From Cellulomonas sp. WB94 (lineage in GTDB: Bacteria > Actinomycetota > Actinomycetes > Actinomycetales > Cellulomonadaceae): a stretch of DNA of 64,000 bases. The stretch is from assembly GCF_003115775.1 (NCBI RefSeq), contig NZ_QEES01000002.1, positions 434,001 through 498,000 on the forward strand. The letters are read 5' to 3'. The translations under genes and the position numbers were made by a program. This document shows positions 7,141-17,158 of this stretch, piece by piece (position 1 is the first letter of the stretch; the number at the start of each line of letters is the position of its first letter). The notes beneath the pieces were generated by a model. That model saw only the letters and a program-made list of their open reading frames with translations, had not been told where the DNA came from and searched no databases.

Positions 7141-10100
7141 TCAGCCCGCGTCGACCCGCTCGGCGATGTGCCCGAACCGGTGCGCGGTGCGGCTGATCGC
7201 CTGCTCGCGCAGGACGCACAGCAGCTCACGGCGACCGCTCGCCAGGACCGGCTGGTCGAGCACCGTGACGTCGCCGACCCGGGTCCGGGCCGCCTCGCGC
7301 AGGCCGGGCGCGGTCCCGATGACCCGGATGCGCCCGTGCACGCGACCTGCCGCGACCCGTGCCGCGAACGCCGCATCGTCCTCGTTGCCCTCGCGGCTGA
7401 TCGCGACGGGCACCCGGGCCCGGGCCGCCGCCGCGAGCACCCGCATGACCTCGCGCTCGCGCGCGCCGGCGCCGACCCGCAGGGTCAGGTGCGGCACCGG
7501 GCGGTAGCGGAAGATGTTGGCCTCCGCGCGCAGCCCGCTCGGGTCGTGCTCGCGGCCGAGCTCGAGGTCCCAGCACCGCTCGTCGTCGGCCTCGGCCCAC
7601 GCCAGCCAGGCCGCGTCGTCGGTCGGGACGTCCGGAGCGTCGGACCAGAGGCCGAGCTGGGCGACATAGTTCGGGCCGCCGGCCTTGGCCCCGGGCCCCA
7701 CGACGGACGCCTTCCACCCACCGAACGGCTGCCGGTTCACGATCGCCCCCGTGATGTGCCGGTTGACGTAGGCGTTGCCCACCTCGACCCGGTCGAGCCA
7801 GTGGTCGATCTCGTGCTCGTCGAGCGAGTGCAGCCCGCCCGTGAGACCGAACGCGACGGCGTTCTGCAGCTCGATGGCCTCGTCGAGCGTCGCGGCCCGC
7901 ATGACCCCGAGCACAGGCCCGAACACCTCGGTCGTGTGGAAGAACGAGCCGGCCTCGACGCCGCTCTTGACCCCGGGCGTCCACAGCCGCCCCTCGTCGT
8001 CGAGCTGTCGCGGCTGCACGAGCCACTGCTCCCCCGGGTCGAGCGTGGTGAGGGCGCGCAGGAGCTTGCCGGCGGCGGGCTCGGTGAGCGGGCCCATGGT
8101 GGTCGCCAGGTCCGTCGCGGGCCCGACGGCGAGCGAGGCGACCGCGTCCGCGAGCTGGCGGCGCAGCCGCCGGGACGTCCCGGCCGACCCGACGAGGATC
8201 AGCAGCGACGCCGCCGAGCACTTCTGGCCCGCGTGGCCGAACGCCGACCGCACGACGTCGGCGACCGCGAGGTCGTGGTCGGCCGAGGGCGTCACGATGA
8301 TCGCGTTCTTGCCCGACGTCTCCGCGAGCACGTCGAGGTCGGTGCGCCACGACGAGAACAGCCGCGCGGTGTCGATCGACCCGGTCAGGACGACGCGCGC
8401 GACGGCAGGGTGGGTCACGAGTCGCCGGCCGGCGCTGCTCTCGGTCGCGAGCAGCACCTGCAGCAGGTCGCGCGGCACCCCGAGCTCGTCCATGGCGCGG
8501 TGGATCGCCCCGACAGCCACCTGCACGCATCGCGGGGTCACGTGGGACGGCTTGACGAGCACCGGGGACCCGGCCACGAGCGCCGAGAGGATCGAGCCGA
8601 CGGGGATCGCCACCGGGAAGTTCCACGGCGGCGTCACGACCGTCAGGCCGTGCGGACGGTAGGTCGCCCCGGGCACGCTCCCGTCGGCGAGGAGCTCGGC
8701 CTGGTCGGCGTAGTACCGGGCGAAGTCGACGGCCTCGCTGACCTCGGGGTCGGCCTCGGCGACGGTCTTGCCCGCCTCCTGGACCATCGTCGCGACGAGG
8801 TCGCCGCGCGCCTCCTCGAGGTGGACGGCGGCGCGGCGCAGCACGTGGGCGCGCTCGGCGGGCGACGTGCTCGCCCAGACCTCCTGGTGCAGCTCGGCGC
8901 GCGCGACGGCCGCGTCGACGTCGTCGGTCGTCGCCACGGGGGTTCCCGGGGGACGACGACCTGGCGCACGAGCACGTCGGCGGCCCAGTCGCGGGACGCG
9001 GCGACCGCAGGGTCGGTGTCGGCGGCGTTGACGAACGGGTCGCCCGGTGCGGCCTCGACCGGTGCGGGACGCGGACCGCGCCGCGGCGTCGTCGCCGGCT
9101 CCTCGAGCCGCCGCACCGAGGAGATGAAGGCTGCGCGCTGCCCCGCGAGCCCGTGGCCGGCTTCATCCTCCGGGGTGAACATCGCTGCCAGGAAGTTCTG
9201 CGGCGCGGCGTTCTCCTCGAGCCGCCGGACCAGGTAGGAGATCGCGACGTCGAAGTCGGACCGCGCGACGACGGGCGTGTAGAGCAGGACGGGACCGACG
9301 ACGTCCCGCACCGCACGGGCCTGCGCGGGCGCCATCCCCTGGAGCATCTCGATGTCGAGCGCCTCCGAGACACCGCGGTCGTCCGCCAGGAGGTGCGCGA
9401 GCGCGATGTCGAACAGGTTGTGGCTCGCGACACCGACCCGGACGTCGCGCGTGCGCTCGGGCCGCAGCGCGCGGTCGAGCAGGCGCACGTAGTTGGCGTC
9501 GACGTCGGGCTTGTCGGGGTAGGGCGCCTGCTCCCAGCCGTGCAGCTCGGCCTCGACCTGCTCCATCGCGAGGTTCGCCCCCTTGACCAGACGGACCTTG
9601 ATCCGCGCACCGCCGAGCGCGCGCCGTCGGGCCGCGATCTCGCTCAGCTCGTCGAGCGCCCCCGACGCGTCGGGAAGGTACGCCTGCAGGACGATCCCCG
9701 CCTCGAGCCCCAGCAGCTCGGGGTCGAGGAGCAGCCGCTCGAACACCTGCACCGTGAGCGCGAGGTCGCGGTACTCCTCCATGTCGAGGTTGAGGAACGT
9801 CGCGTGCCGGGCGGCGGCGAGGTACAGCGGGCGCAGCCGCGCGACGACCCGGTCTCGGCTGCCCGCGGTGTCCCACGTGGACAGCTGGCTCGCCACGGAT
9901 GACACCTTGACCGACACGTAGTCGACGTCGGGCCGCCGGACCAGCTCCTGCACCCGCTCGAGCCGCCGGACAGCCTCGGTCTCCCCGAGGACGGCCTCGC
10001 CCAGCAGGTTGAGGTTGAGCCGGAACCCGTCGGACGCGGCCCGCGCGATGTGCACCGCGAGGTCGTCGCCCGCATCGGCGACGAGGTGCCCGACGATCTG

Positions 10101-10448
10101 CCGCAGCCGGAGCCGCGCCGCCGGCACGACGGCCCGGGGCAGCAGCGGTGCCAACGGCGCACCGAGCGTGAGCAGCGTCCGGTCGACCGGGCCGAGGAAC
10201 CCGCGCGCCGCAGAGGCGTAGCCCGTCAGGGCGGCGAGCTCGCGCGCGGCGACGCGCTCGTCGTCGGGGCGCGCGACGCGGTCGATGAACCGGACCGCGA
10301 GCTCGAGGCCCGCCGGGTCGGAGACGAGGGCGGCGAGCCGGCCGGTCGTCCGCTGCTCGCTCGCGGTCTGGCCCGCGGCGCTCGCCGCGATCCACCGCTC
10401 GGCGAGCTCGAGGGCGGCCACGGTCAGGGAGGTCGGGCTGGTCTGCAT
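7141..10448 (-). pseudogene. putA: putA, bifunctional proline / P5C dehydrogenase, one frameshift
   Basis: Two-step oxidation of proline to glutamate. The upstream half (start ATG 10448, preceded by GAGGTGAG) is a complete proline dehydrogenase barrel of about 500 residues with YVSVKVSS, FLNLDMEEYRD, VRLVKGAN and VASHNLFD motifs. The downstream half is a complete P5C dehydrogenase of the aldehyde dehydrogenase fold, with the Cys nucleophile in GHAGQKCSA (near corrected residue 743) and the acid in LAETSGKN. The halves are in different frames: adding one C to the five-base run at 8948-8952 joins them into about 1102 residues, the normal size of the fused enzyme. Either the assembly lost a base or the gene is broken. 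A separate P5C gene beginning at the GTG at 8937 is possible but less likely, since it would lack the usual linker. Confidence 0.87.
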
Positions 10449-10589
10449 ACTCACCTCTTCTACTCCCTGTGGGTGCCGTCCGCGAGAGGCCGCGCCCGGT
10501 CGGTGCTGCTCGGCGGCTGCTCGGCGGCTGCTCGGCGCGAGCGACAGCCCCCAGGGACACCGACCGGGCCGACCCTGCATGATGGTCCG

Positions 10590-11378
10590 GTGACTGCTGC
10601 ACCGATCCCGACCCTGGCGCTGCGAGGCGCCGACATCCCGCTCCTCGGACTCGGCACCTGGCGGGCCGAGGGCGACGGCGCCGTGCTCGCCACGGCGACC
10701 GCCCTCGAGCTCGGCTACCGCCACATCGACACCGCGACCGGCTACGGCAACGAGGCCCAGGTCGGTCGCGGGCTGCGGTCGTCGGGCGTGCCGCCCGACG
10801 AGGTGTTCCTCACCACGAAGCTCCCACCGGAGCGCGCCGGCCGCGAGCGCGCGACGCTCGAGGAGTCGCTGATCGACCTCGGCACCGACCACGTCGACCT
10901 GTGGCTCGTCCACTGGCCGCCGAACAAGCAGGCCACGCCCTCCACGTGGGAGAAGTTCATCGAGCTGCGCGACGAGGGCCTCGTCCGCGCGATCGGCGTG
11001 TCGAACTACTCGGTCGCGCAGATCGACGAGCTCATCGCCGCGACGGGCGAGGCGCCCGCGATCAACCAGGTCCCGTGGAGCCCCACGGACTACGACGCGC
11101 AGCTGGTGGCCGACCATGCCGCACGCGGGGTCGAGCTCGAGGGGTACAGCCCGCTGCGGCGCACCGACCTCACGCACCCGACCCTCGTCGAGGTCGCGGC
11201 CACCCACGGGGTGAGCCCCGCGCAGGTCGTGCTGCGCTGGCACCTCGACCACCACGTCGTCGTCATCCCCAAGTCGGTCCACCGCGACCGCATCGCCGCC
11301 AACCTCGACATCCTCGGGTTCGCGCTCACGGCCGCCGAGCTGGCGCGCATCGACGAGATCGGCGTGCGGGCAGGCTGA
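10590..11378 (+). CDS. Aldo/keto reductase
   Basis: NADPH-dependent carbonyl reductase of 262 residues with the complete catalytic tetrad: Asp47 and Tyr52 (HIDTATGYGNE), Lys77 (LTTKL) and His108 (LWLVHWP). The C-terminal NADPH phosphate-binding stretch IPKSVHRDRIAAN is intact. It belongs with the 2,5-diketogluconate reductase-like group; the natural substrate is unknown. Start is GTG at 10590; upstream frame has no better codon. The stop directly abuts the ATG of the next gene (TGAATG), so they are probably co-transcribed although functionally unrelated. Divergent from putA. Confidence 0.9.
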   Translation: MTAAPIPTLALRGADIPLLGLGTWRAEGDGAVLATATALELGYRHIDTATGYGNEAQVGRGLRSSGVPPDEVFLTTKLPPERAGRERATLEESLIDLGTDHVDLWLVHWPPNKQATPSTWEKFIELRDEGLVRAIGVSNYSVAQIDELIAATGEAPAINQVPWSPTDYDAQLVADHAARGVELEGYSPLRRTDLTHPTLVEVAATHGVSPAQVVLRWHLDHHVVVIPKSVHRDRIAANLDILGFALTAAELARIDEIGVRAG

Positions 11379-12542
11379 ATGGCGAGCCACGAGAGGCCCG
11401 ACACCGCATCGAGGGACGCTCAGCGCTCCTCGACCGGCCCCGCGCGGCGCGGACTGCTGACGTGGGTGGCTCCGGTCGTCGCGCTCGCCGTCGTGCTCGT
11501 CGTCGTCGCGGCGTCGTTCGCGGTGGTGCAGGTCCGCGCAGCGCGTGCGGCGGATGTCCGGGCGGCGACGCAGCGAGCAGCCGAGGCCGACGCGACGCTC
11601 GCGGCCCAGGTCGCCGCCGAGGCGGCCGCTGCGCGCACCGAGGCGGCTCGGCTCGCGCGCGAGGCCGGCCTCGCCGCCGAGCGCGGCGCCGCCGTCACGA
11701 CGGTCCAGGCCCAGGTCGCGGCAGCCGAGCCGGTCCTCACGGCATCCGACGGCAAGGTCGAGGACGACACCGTGCGGCAGGCGCTCGCGACCGCCATCGA
11801 GGCGGCGCGCGCGGCGATCACGGCCGCCGCCGAACCGGCGGCCCCGACGGCACCCGACGCCGCAGCGATCCTCGCCGCGGGCACGGCCGTCGACACGGCC
11901 CGCGCCGCCGTCGAGGCCGCTCAGGCAACCTGGCAGCAGGCCGCAGATGCTGCCGCGGCCGCCGCCGCTGCGAAGAAGTCGTCGACCGCGAGCCCGCAGC
12001 CCGAGACCGGCACGTCGGCAGGCGACCTCGCTGCCGCAGCAGCAGCCGCGAAGGCCAAGGCGGCCGCACGGGGCGTGCCGGTCTGGGTGACGTCGGTCCC
12101 CACGGCGCCCGGCGACGGCTCGAACGGCCACATGCCGATGTCGTCGATGTGCCTGATCGGCTGGGGAACCGATCAGATCGGCAGCCCGCAGTACCTGCGC
12201 TGCGACGCAGCGGATGCGCTGACGCGGCTCAACGACGCGTTCCGCGCCCGCTTCGGCGAGCAGCTCGCGATGGATCTCACCTACCGCTCGTACGACGAGC
12301 AGGTGCGGATCGCCGCCTACTACGGCGCACTCGCGGCGAAACCCGGCACGTCGTCGCACGGTCTCGGCACTGCCCTCGACGTCCAGGAGTGGCCCGACGT
12401 GTACGGGTTCGGGACCGAGCGGTACGCGTGGCTCGTGGCGAACGCGCCGACGTTCGGATGGTTCGCGCCGGCCCGGGTGCGCGAGTCCGGCGCGTACCCC
12501 GAGTACTGGCACTACGAGTACGGCCCGGGCCGTACGAGCTGA
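11379..12542 (+). CDS. Membrane-anchored VanY-family D-Ala-D-Ala carboxypeptidase
   Basis: Peptidoglycan-trimming zinc peptidase of 387 residues. Order: short cytoplasmic N-terminus, one membrane span (about 27-49), a long Ala/Glu/Arg-rich helical region (about 50-200) that looks like a coiled-coil stalk, an Ala/Lys-rich linker, and the catalytic domain (about 230-387). The domain has YRSYDEQ, the zinc ligands in SSHGLGTALD (His327, Asp334) and the EYWHYEY end (Glu375, His378). It is therefore expected to act outside the membrane on wall peptides. The stalk is longer than in the minimal enzyme. Confidence 0.88.
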   Translation: MASHERPDTASRDAQRSSTGPARRGLLTWVAPVVALAVVLVVVAASFAVVQVRAARAADVRAATQRAAEADATLAAQVAAEAAAARTEAARLAREAGLAAERGAAVTTVQAQVAAAEPVLTASDGKVEDDTVRQALATAIEAARAAITAAAEPAAPTAPDAAAILAAGTAVDTARAAVEAAQATWQQAADAAAAAAAAKKSSTASPQPETGTSAGDLAAAAAAAKAKAAARGVPVWVTSVPTAPGDGSNGHMPMSSMCLIGWGTDQIGSPQYLRCDAADALTRLNDAFRARFGEQLAMDLTYRSYDEQVRIAAYYGALAAKPGTSSHGLGTALDVQEWPDVYGFGTERYAWLVANAPTFGWFAPARVRESGAYPEYWHYEYGPGRTS

Positions 12543-12623
12543 CCGACGCGCCCACCTGCGTGGAAGCGCGCTCGGGCGCGCCGAATGTCACGGTCCGATA
12601 ACGATCTGGGGCACTAGGACCAA

Positions 12624-12636
12624 AGTACCTAGTACT
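12624..12636. promoter_or_regulatory. Inverted repeat AGTAC-CTA-GTACT in the promoter region
   Basis: In the 228-bp gap before the membrane protein gene there is an AT-richer patch with a 13-bp inverted repeat (five-base arms, three-base spacer) flanked by further CTAGG-containing half motifs at 12613-12619 and 12643-12649. This is a plausible binding site for a dimeric regulator of the downstream two-gene unit. The rest of the gap shows no gene. Confidence 0.3.
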
Positions 12637-12770
12637 CACTGTGCTAGGTGTCTGGGCCGCTGGTAGACATTGGCTCCACTTCCCCGGGGGGCTCCCGAGA
12701 CCGGCAACGCCGCCGGTCCGCGCCCCCGGACGACCGCTCCTTCCGCGCCCTTCACCACAACGAGGTGGTC

Positions 12771-13412
12771 ATGAATCGACACGTGCTCGCGGGGATCTTC
12801 CTCGCCGTCCTGGCTGCACTGATCGTCCTGCTCTCCGGATTCCTCGGACCCGACGTCCAGGGGGTCGCGCTGCTCGGCGCAGCCCTCGGCGGCGCGCTGG
12901 GCCTCGTCCCGGACCGCTCCCCCGCGCAGCGCGCCGGAGCGTTCGCTGTCGGTTTCGTCGCCGCCTGGATCGGCTACCTGCTGCGTGCCGCGACCCTGCC
13001 CGACGCGCCGAGCGGCCGCGCCGTGGCCGTCCTCGTCGTCCTGCTCGTGTGCCTCGCCGTCGCGGCAGCGACCCGCGGCCGGCTCCCCCTGTGGGCCGCG
13101 CTCGTCGGTGCCGGTGCGATGGCCGGCTCGTACGAGGCGGCCTACGCCGCCGACCCGACCGCGTTCCTCGCGTCGTCCCCCGCGTCGGCGACTGCCGTCC
13201 TGCTCACGGCCGGGGCCGGGTTCGTGGCCACCTCACTCCTGGGTCCGAGCGTCGCCGACGACCGCGCGCAGGAGCGAGCGACGTCAGCCACGGCCGAGCA
13301 GGTTCACGAGGACGTCCGCGAGCCTGCCCGCGAGCCCATCCGGGACCGCGACCGCCAGCGGGTGGAACCCTCCCCCGTCTTCCGCTCCTTCGAGCCCACC
13401 CCGGAGGCCTGA
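12771..13412 (+). CDS. Multi-span membrane protein of unknown function
   Basis: A 213-residue protein with about five hydrophobic segments in the first 155 residues (for example LAGIFLAVLAALIVLLSGF at the N-terminus) and a hydrophilic, Arg/Glu-rich cytoplasmic-looking tail of about 55 residues. I do not recognise a family. The ATG at 12771 is preceded by GAGGTGG; an upstream in-frame start at 12648 would add a Pro/Arg-rich stretch that looks non-coding. It ends two bases before the heptad-repeat gene, which has its own ribosome site inside the end of this gene, so they form an operon and probably work together at the membrane. Confidence 0.7.
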   Translation: MNRHVLAGIFLAVLAALIVLLSGFLGPDVQGVALLGAALGGALGLVPDRSPAQRAGAFAVGFVAAWIGYLLRAATLPDAPSGRAVAVLVVLLVCLAVAAATRGRLPLWAALVGAGAMAGSYEAAYAADPTAFLASSPASATAVLLTAGAGFVATSLLGPSVADDRAQERATSATAEQVHEDVREPAREPIRDRDRQRVEPSPVFRSFEPTPEA

Positions 13413-13413
13413 C

Positions 13414-16086
13414 GTGACCGCACGGACCACCGCCCCGCGCCCGCCCCGCCGTTCCGTCGTCAGCTCGCGCTCGCTCCGCCGCGTCGGGACAGCCGGCTTC
13501 GCCCTGCCCCTCGCGATCCTCGTCGCCTCGACGCCCGCGAGCGCCACCAGTGCGGCGACCACAGCCTCTACCGGTGACGTCGTCGTGACCAACACCGAGA
13601 CCGTGCAGGCCCGGCTCGACGCGACCGGCAAGCAGCAGGAGGCCCGCGTCTACGAGCAGCTCACCTTCACGGGCCAGGGCAAGACCCACGTCACCAACCC
13701 CGTGTCGACCAAGGGCCTGCGCAACCTCGACGGCTTCGGCGGCTTCACGGTGGCCGACGGCGCGCTCACGACGGACGTCACCGTCGACGGCGAGCAGCGC
13801 CTGCGCACCGTCAGCGACCTCGACCACGCACTGCCGCTCGGCCTGTCCGTCGTCTACACGCTCGACGGCAAGGTCGTCAGCCCCGGCAGCGTGCTGGGGA
13901 AGTCGGGCACGCTCGAGGTCCGGTACACCGTCACGAACAAGACCACCCGGCAGGACACGGTCTCCTACGACGACGGCACCGGGACGCAGGTCTCGACGAC
14001 CGCCGAGACGGTCGTGCCGATGATCGGTCAGCTCGTCACGACGCTGCCCTCGACGTTCACGGCGGTCACGTCGGGCGAGGCCAGCATCGCGGGCGACGGC
14101 CGCGGCGGCACGCTCATGACATTCCAGATGACCCTGTTCCCGCCGATCGGCTCCGCGACCGCCGAGTTCGGGTACACGGCGCAGATCACCCACGGGTTCG
14201 TCCCGCCCGCCAAGATGACCGCGCTGCCGGTCTCGCCGCTGACCAGCACGTCGTTCAAGGGCGGCTCGGCGAGCTACGCGAGCGGTGCTCAGGCCGGCGT
14301 CGACCTCACCGCGGGCGCGATCACGATCGACTCGAGCGTCCTCAAGCTGCGCGACGGCGCCGCGACCCTGCTCGACGGCCTCGTCCAGCTCCGCGACGGT
14401 GCCGGTCAGCTGTCCGCCGGCCTCAACGACGAGGCGGCGCCCGGTGCGGCGCAGCTCGCCGCGGGCCTGACGACGGCACACTCGGGTGCCGCCCGGCTGG
14501 CCGGCGGTGCGTCCACGCTCGCCGGCGGGCTCCTCCGGCTCCGCGACGGCGCCACCCAGCTGTCCACGGGGCTGAGCGCCACAGCGGTGCCCGGTGCCGC
14601 GCAGCTGGCAGCGGGCCTGACCACCGCGCACACCGGCGCATCGGCTCTCGCCGGCGGTGCGAAGCAGGTCGACACCGGCGCGCAGCAGCTCGCCGCCGGG
14701 AGCGCCCAGCTCGACGACGGGCTCAAGTCGGCAGGCAGCAAGGTGCCCGCGCTGCTCGCCGGGCTGACCCAGGTCGACGGGGGGCTCGCCAAGATCGACG
14801 CGGGGCTCGCTCAGCTCCAGGGCTCCGAGGGGCTGGCCAAGATGTCGGCCGGCATCGGCTCGAAGACGACGGCCGGGACACTCCTGTACGGCATCGACCA
14901 GCTCCGCACGCAGATCGCGGCAGCGGTCACCGGCCTCACGAACCTGCAGGGTGCAGCCGGCGCGGCGACCTCGTACGTCGGCAACGGCAGCGACCTGCGC
15001 GCGACGGCGACGGACGTCACGGCCGCCGCAGCCGACCCCGCCATGTCGTCGGCGACGAAGGACTCCCTGCTCGCCATCGCAGCGGCGCTCGGGACCCGCG
15101 CCACCGGGCTCGACAACGCAGCCACCTACCTGGCGGCAGTCAACGGCGGCCTGACGTCGCTCAAGTCCCAGATCGACCCCGCAGCGAACACCGCCCTGCT
15201 CACCATGGGCTGCGGCCTGAGCTCGGTGTCGTACGTCGGCGTCTGCGACCCGGCCAAGCCCGGGCTGCTCGAGGGCCTGAGCTCCGCGATCGCGGCGATC
15301 GGCAGCCCGGTCACGTCACCCACCGACCCGAAGGCCGCGACGTTGCGCGGCGGCCTCAGCCTGGCGCGCGGCGGTGTCGGGCAGATCTCGGCAGGCGGCC
15401 AGACGCTCGTCGACGGCCTCGGCCAGCTCTCGAGCGGCGCGTCCGCGCTCCGCACCGGTGCGGGCACGCTGGTCGGCGGGACGGGTCAGCTCGTGGCCGG
15501 GTCCGCCCAGCTCTCGGGCGGCACGGCGCAGCTCGAGACCGGTGCGGGAGCCCTGGCCTCCGGCCTGCGCACCGCGACCGCAGGGTCGACGACGCTCACC
15601 GAGGGACTCGCGACGGCGGCCGGCGGCGCACCCGCGCTCGCCGACGGCGCCGCGCAGCTCTCAGGTGGCACGGCCCTCCTGGCGACCGGTGCGGGCAGCC
15701 TCGCGTCCGGTCTCCGGACAGCCGCTTCGGGGTCGACGACCCTCGCCGACGGCCTCACGACCGCGGCGGACGGGGCACCTGCGCTCGTCGACGGCGCCGG
15801 GCAGCTCTCGGCGGAGGGCACCTCGGTGCTCGTGTCGAACGGGAAGGAGACCGCGGCCGACTACGGCGTGAAGTACGCGGTCATCGCAGCCGGCGCTCAG
15901 CGCGCGACGGACGAGGGCATGGCGTACGGGGCGCCGTCGGGCGCTGCGGGGGCCACCGCCTACTCGATCGAGATCGCCGGGGTCGACGGCGCGGGTGCCG
16001 GCAACGTGGGCCGGGGCTTCGCCTCGATCGCGCTGTTCGGCATCGGCTCGGTCGTCGCGACGCTCGTCCGGCGCCGCTTCGCCTGA
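13414..16086 (+). CDS. Exported, C-terminally anchored xxxLxxG heptad-repeat protein
   Basis: An 890-residue extracytoplasmic protein. Order: signal peptide (cleavage likely after ASA at 42-44); a beta-rich domain to about residue 300; two long blocks (about 309-490 and 648-804) built from a heptad x-x-x-L-x-x-G with Ala/Gly/Asp fillers, the pattern called xxxLxxG_by_4 and seen in YhgE/Pip-like and MMPL-associated proteins; a region with a few cysteines near 610-620; and a C-terminal membrane span (about 866-884) ending in RRRF. The repeats predict a long helical or beta-helical rod. Start GTG at 13414 has GGAGG six bases upstream. The function is unknown; a cell-surface or envelope-spanning role is inferred from the topology. 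Confidence 0.76.
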   Translation: MTARTTAPRPPRRSVVSSRSLRRVGTAGFALPLAILVASTPASATSAATTASTGDVVVTNTETVQARLDATGKQQEARVYEQLTFTGQGKTHVTNPVSTKGLRNLDGFGGFTVADGALTTDVTVDGEQRLRTVSDLDHALPLGLSVVYTLDGKVVSPGSVLGKSGTLEVRYTVTNKTTRQDTVSYDDGTGTQVSTTAETVVPMIGQLVTTLPSTFTAVTSGEASIAGDGRGGTLMTFQMTLFPPIGSATAEFGYTAQITHGFVPPAKMTALPVSPLTSTSFKGGSASYASGAQAGVDLTAGAITIDSSVLKLRDGAATLLDGLVQLRDGAGQLSAGLNDEAAPGAAQLAAGLTTAHSGAARLAGGASTLAGGLLRLRDGATQLSTGLSATAVPGAAQLAAGLTTAHTGASALAGGAKQVDTGAQQLAAGSAQLDDGLKSAGSKVPALLAGLTQVDGGLAKIDAGLAQLQGSEGLAKMSAGIGSKTTAGTLLYGIDQLRTQIAAAVTGLTNLQGAAGAATSYVGNGSDLRATATDVTAAAADPAMSSATKDSLLAIAAALGTRATGLDNAATYLAAVNGGLTSLKSQIDPAANTALLTMGCGLSSVSYVGVCDPAKPGLLEGLSSAIAAIGSPVTSPTDPKAATLRGGLSLARGGVGQISAGGQTLVDGLGQLSSGASALRTGAGTLVGGTGQLVAGSAQLSGGTAQLETGAGALASGLRTATAGSTTLTEGLATAAGGAPALADGAAQLSGGTALLATGAGSLASGLRTAASGSTTLADGLTTAADGAPALVDGAGQLSAEGTSVLVSNGKETAADYGVKYAVIAAGAQRATDEGMAYGAPSGAAGATAYSIEIAGVDGAGAGNVGRGFASIALFGIGSVVATLVRRRFA

Positions 16087-16124
16087 GCCGCGAGCGCTCG
16101 GTCGGGGATCGGCCCGACCGTGAC

Positions 16125-16161
16125 CACCTGCCGCCAGACCTCCCGGGTCTGGCGGCAGGTG
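16125..16161. terminator. Bidirectional hairpin terminator
   Basis: Perfect 16-bp stem (16125-16140 with 16146-16161) and a five-base loop, lying in the 78-bp gap between two convergent genes, the heptad-repeat gene and the nickel transporter. No U-tract follows, as is common in this kind of genome. Confidence 0.75.
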
Positions 16162-16164
16162 CTG

Positions 16165-17130
16165 TCATGCGCCGCGCACGAGCTGCACGACCTCGACCGT
16201 CGCGATCCCGGCCGCCAGCGCGACCGACAGGCCCGTCAGGGTGAGGTTGTAGCCGATGCGCCGCAGCGGGTGACCCGCCGCCCAGCCGTAGGCACGCGTC
16301 ATGAGCACCCCGTCGGTCGTGTCCCACAGGGTCATGCCGGCCGCGAACAGCAACGGCAGGGCGAGGATCGCGAGCGGTGGCAGGCTCCCGCCCGCTGCCG
16401 ATCCCGCAGCCAGGCCGATCGCGCCGATCTGGGTCGCGGTGTCGAACCCGAGGCCGAAGAGGAGCCCGACCGCGTACACCTGCCAGGGGTGGTCGATCAG
16501 GCGGTCGTAGCGACCGCGGAACAGCCGGTTGAGCAGCCCGCGCCGGGCGAGCAGCTCGGCGAGGTCGACGTCGTCGTACCGGCCGCTTCGTGCGGCGCGC
16601 CACGTCCGCACCAGCCCGACCAGGACAGCACCGTTGAGCACCGCGAGCAGGTACAAGAAGCATGCCGACACGACCGGCCCGAGGACCTCGCTCGCGCCGG
16701 CGAAGCCCGCCTGCACGCGCGCGGCCGCCTGGGCTGCGAAGGCGATCCCCAGGGACAGTGCCAGGACGACCGTCGAGTGCCCGAGCGAGAACGCGAGACC
16801 GACACCGAGCGGGCGGCGGCCCTTCTGCAGCAGGTAGCGGGTCGTGTCGTCGATCGCGGCGACGTGGTCGGCGTCGAACGCGTGCCGCACGCCGAGCAGG
16901 TACGCGGTGAGCCCCGCGCCCGCATACACCGCCGACGAGCCGCCCGCGCCGCCGAGTCGCAGCTGTCCCCCGTAGTGCACGAACAGCCCGAACCCCACGA
17001 CGTGCAGCGCGAGCACGACGCCGTACAGGGGGACGATCCGAGCGGCGTCCGACCGGGGCGCGGCAGGGGCGTCCGACCGCGCTGCGACGTCGACGTCCGT
17101 GAACGCCTCGTCCCGGACCGCCTCGCTCAT
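16165..17130 (-). CDS. NiCoT-family nickel/cobalt permease
   Basis: High-affinity Ni2+/Co2+ transporter of 321 residues (HoxN/NixA/NicT type). The metal-binding signature in the second membrane segment is complete, HAFDADHVAAIDDTTR (about residues 83-98), and the later LGFDTATQI and LFAAGMTLWDTTDG motifs are present. About eight membrane spans. It is the last gene of the leftward hydrogenase locus, 28 bases after the preceding gene, and would supply nickel for the NiFe active site. That functional link is inferred from position, and is strong for this family. Confidence 0.92.
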   Translation of the reverse strand: MSEAVRDEAFTDVDVAARSDAPAAPRSDAARIVPLYGVVLALHVVGFGLFVHYGGQLRLGGAGGSSAVYAGAGLTAYLLGVRHAFDADHVAAIDDTTRYLLQKGRRPLGVGLAFSLGHSTVVLALSLGIAFAAQAAARVQAGFAGASEVLGPVVSACFLYLLAVLNGAVLVGLVRTWRAARSGRYDDVDLAELLARRGLLNRLFRGRYDRLIDHPWQVYAVGLLFGLGFDTATQIGAIGLAAGSAAGGSLPPLAILALPLLFAAGMTLWDTTDGVLMTRAYGWAAGHPLRRIGYNLTLTGLSVALAAGIATVEVVQLVRGA

Positions 17131-17158
17131 CGACCTGTCCCGCTCGTGGACGACCCGG

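Noticed and set aside
8643-12512. A 1289-codon minus-strand open frame that seems to extend PutA over the aldo-keto reductase and VanY genes
   Set aside because: Only its part below 10448 has family sequence. The rest is Arg/Gly/Asp-rich antisense of two well supported genes and is open because G/C-rich third positions avoid stops.
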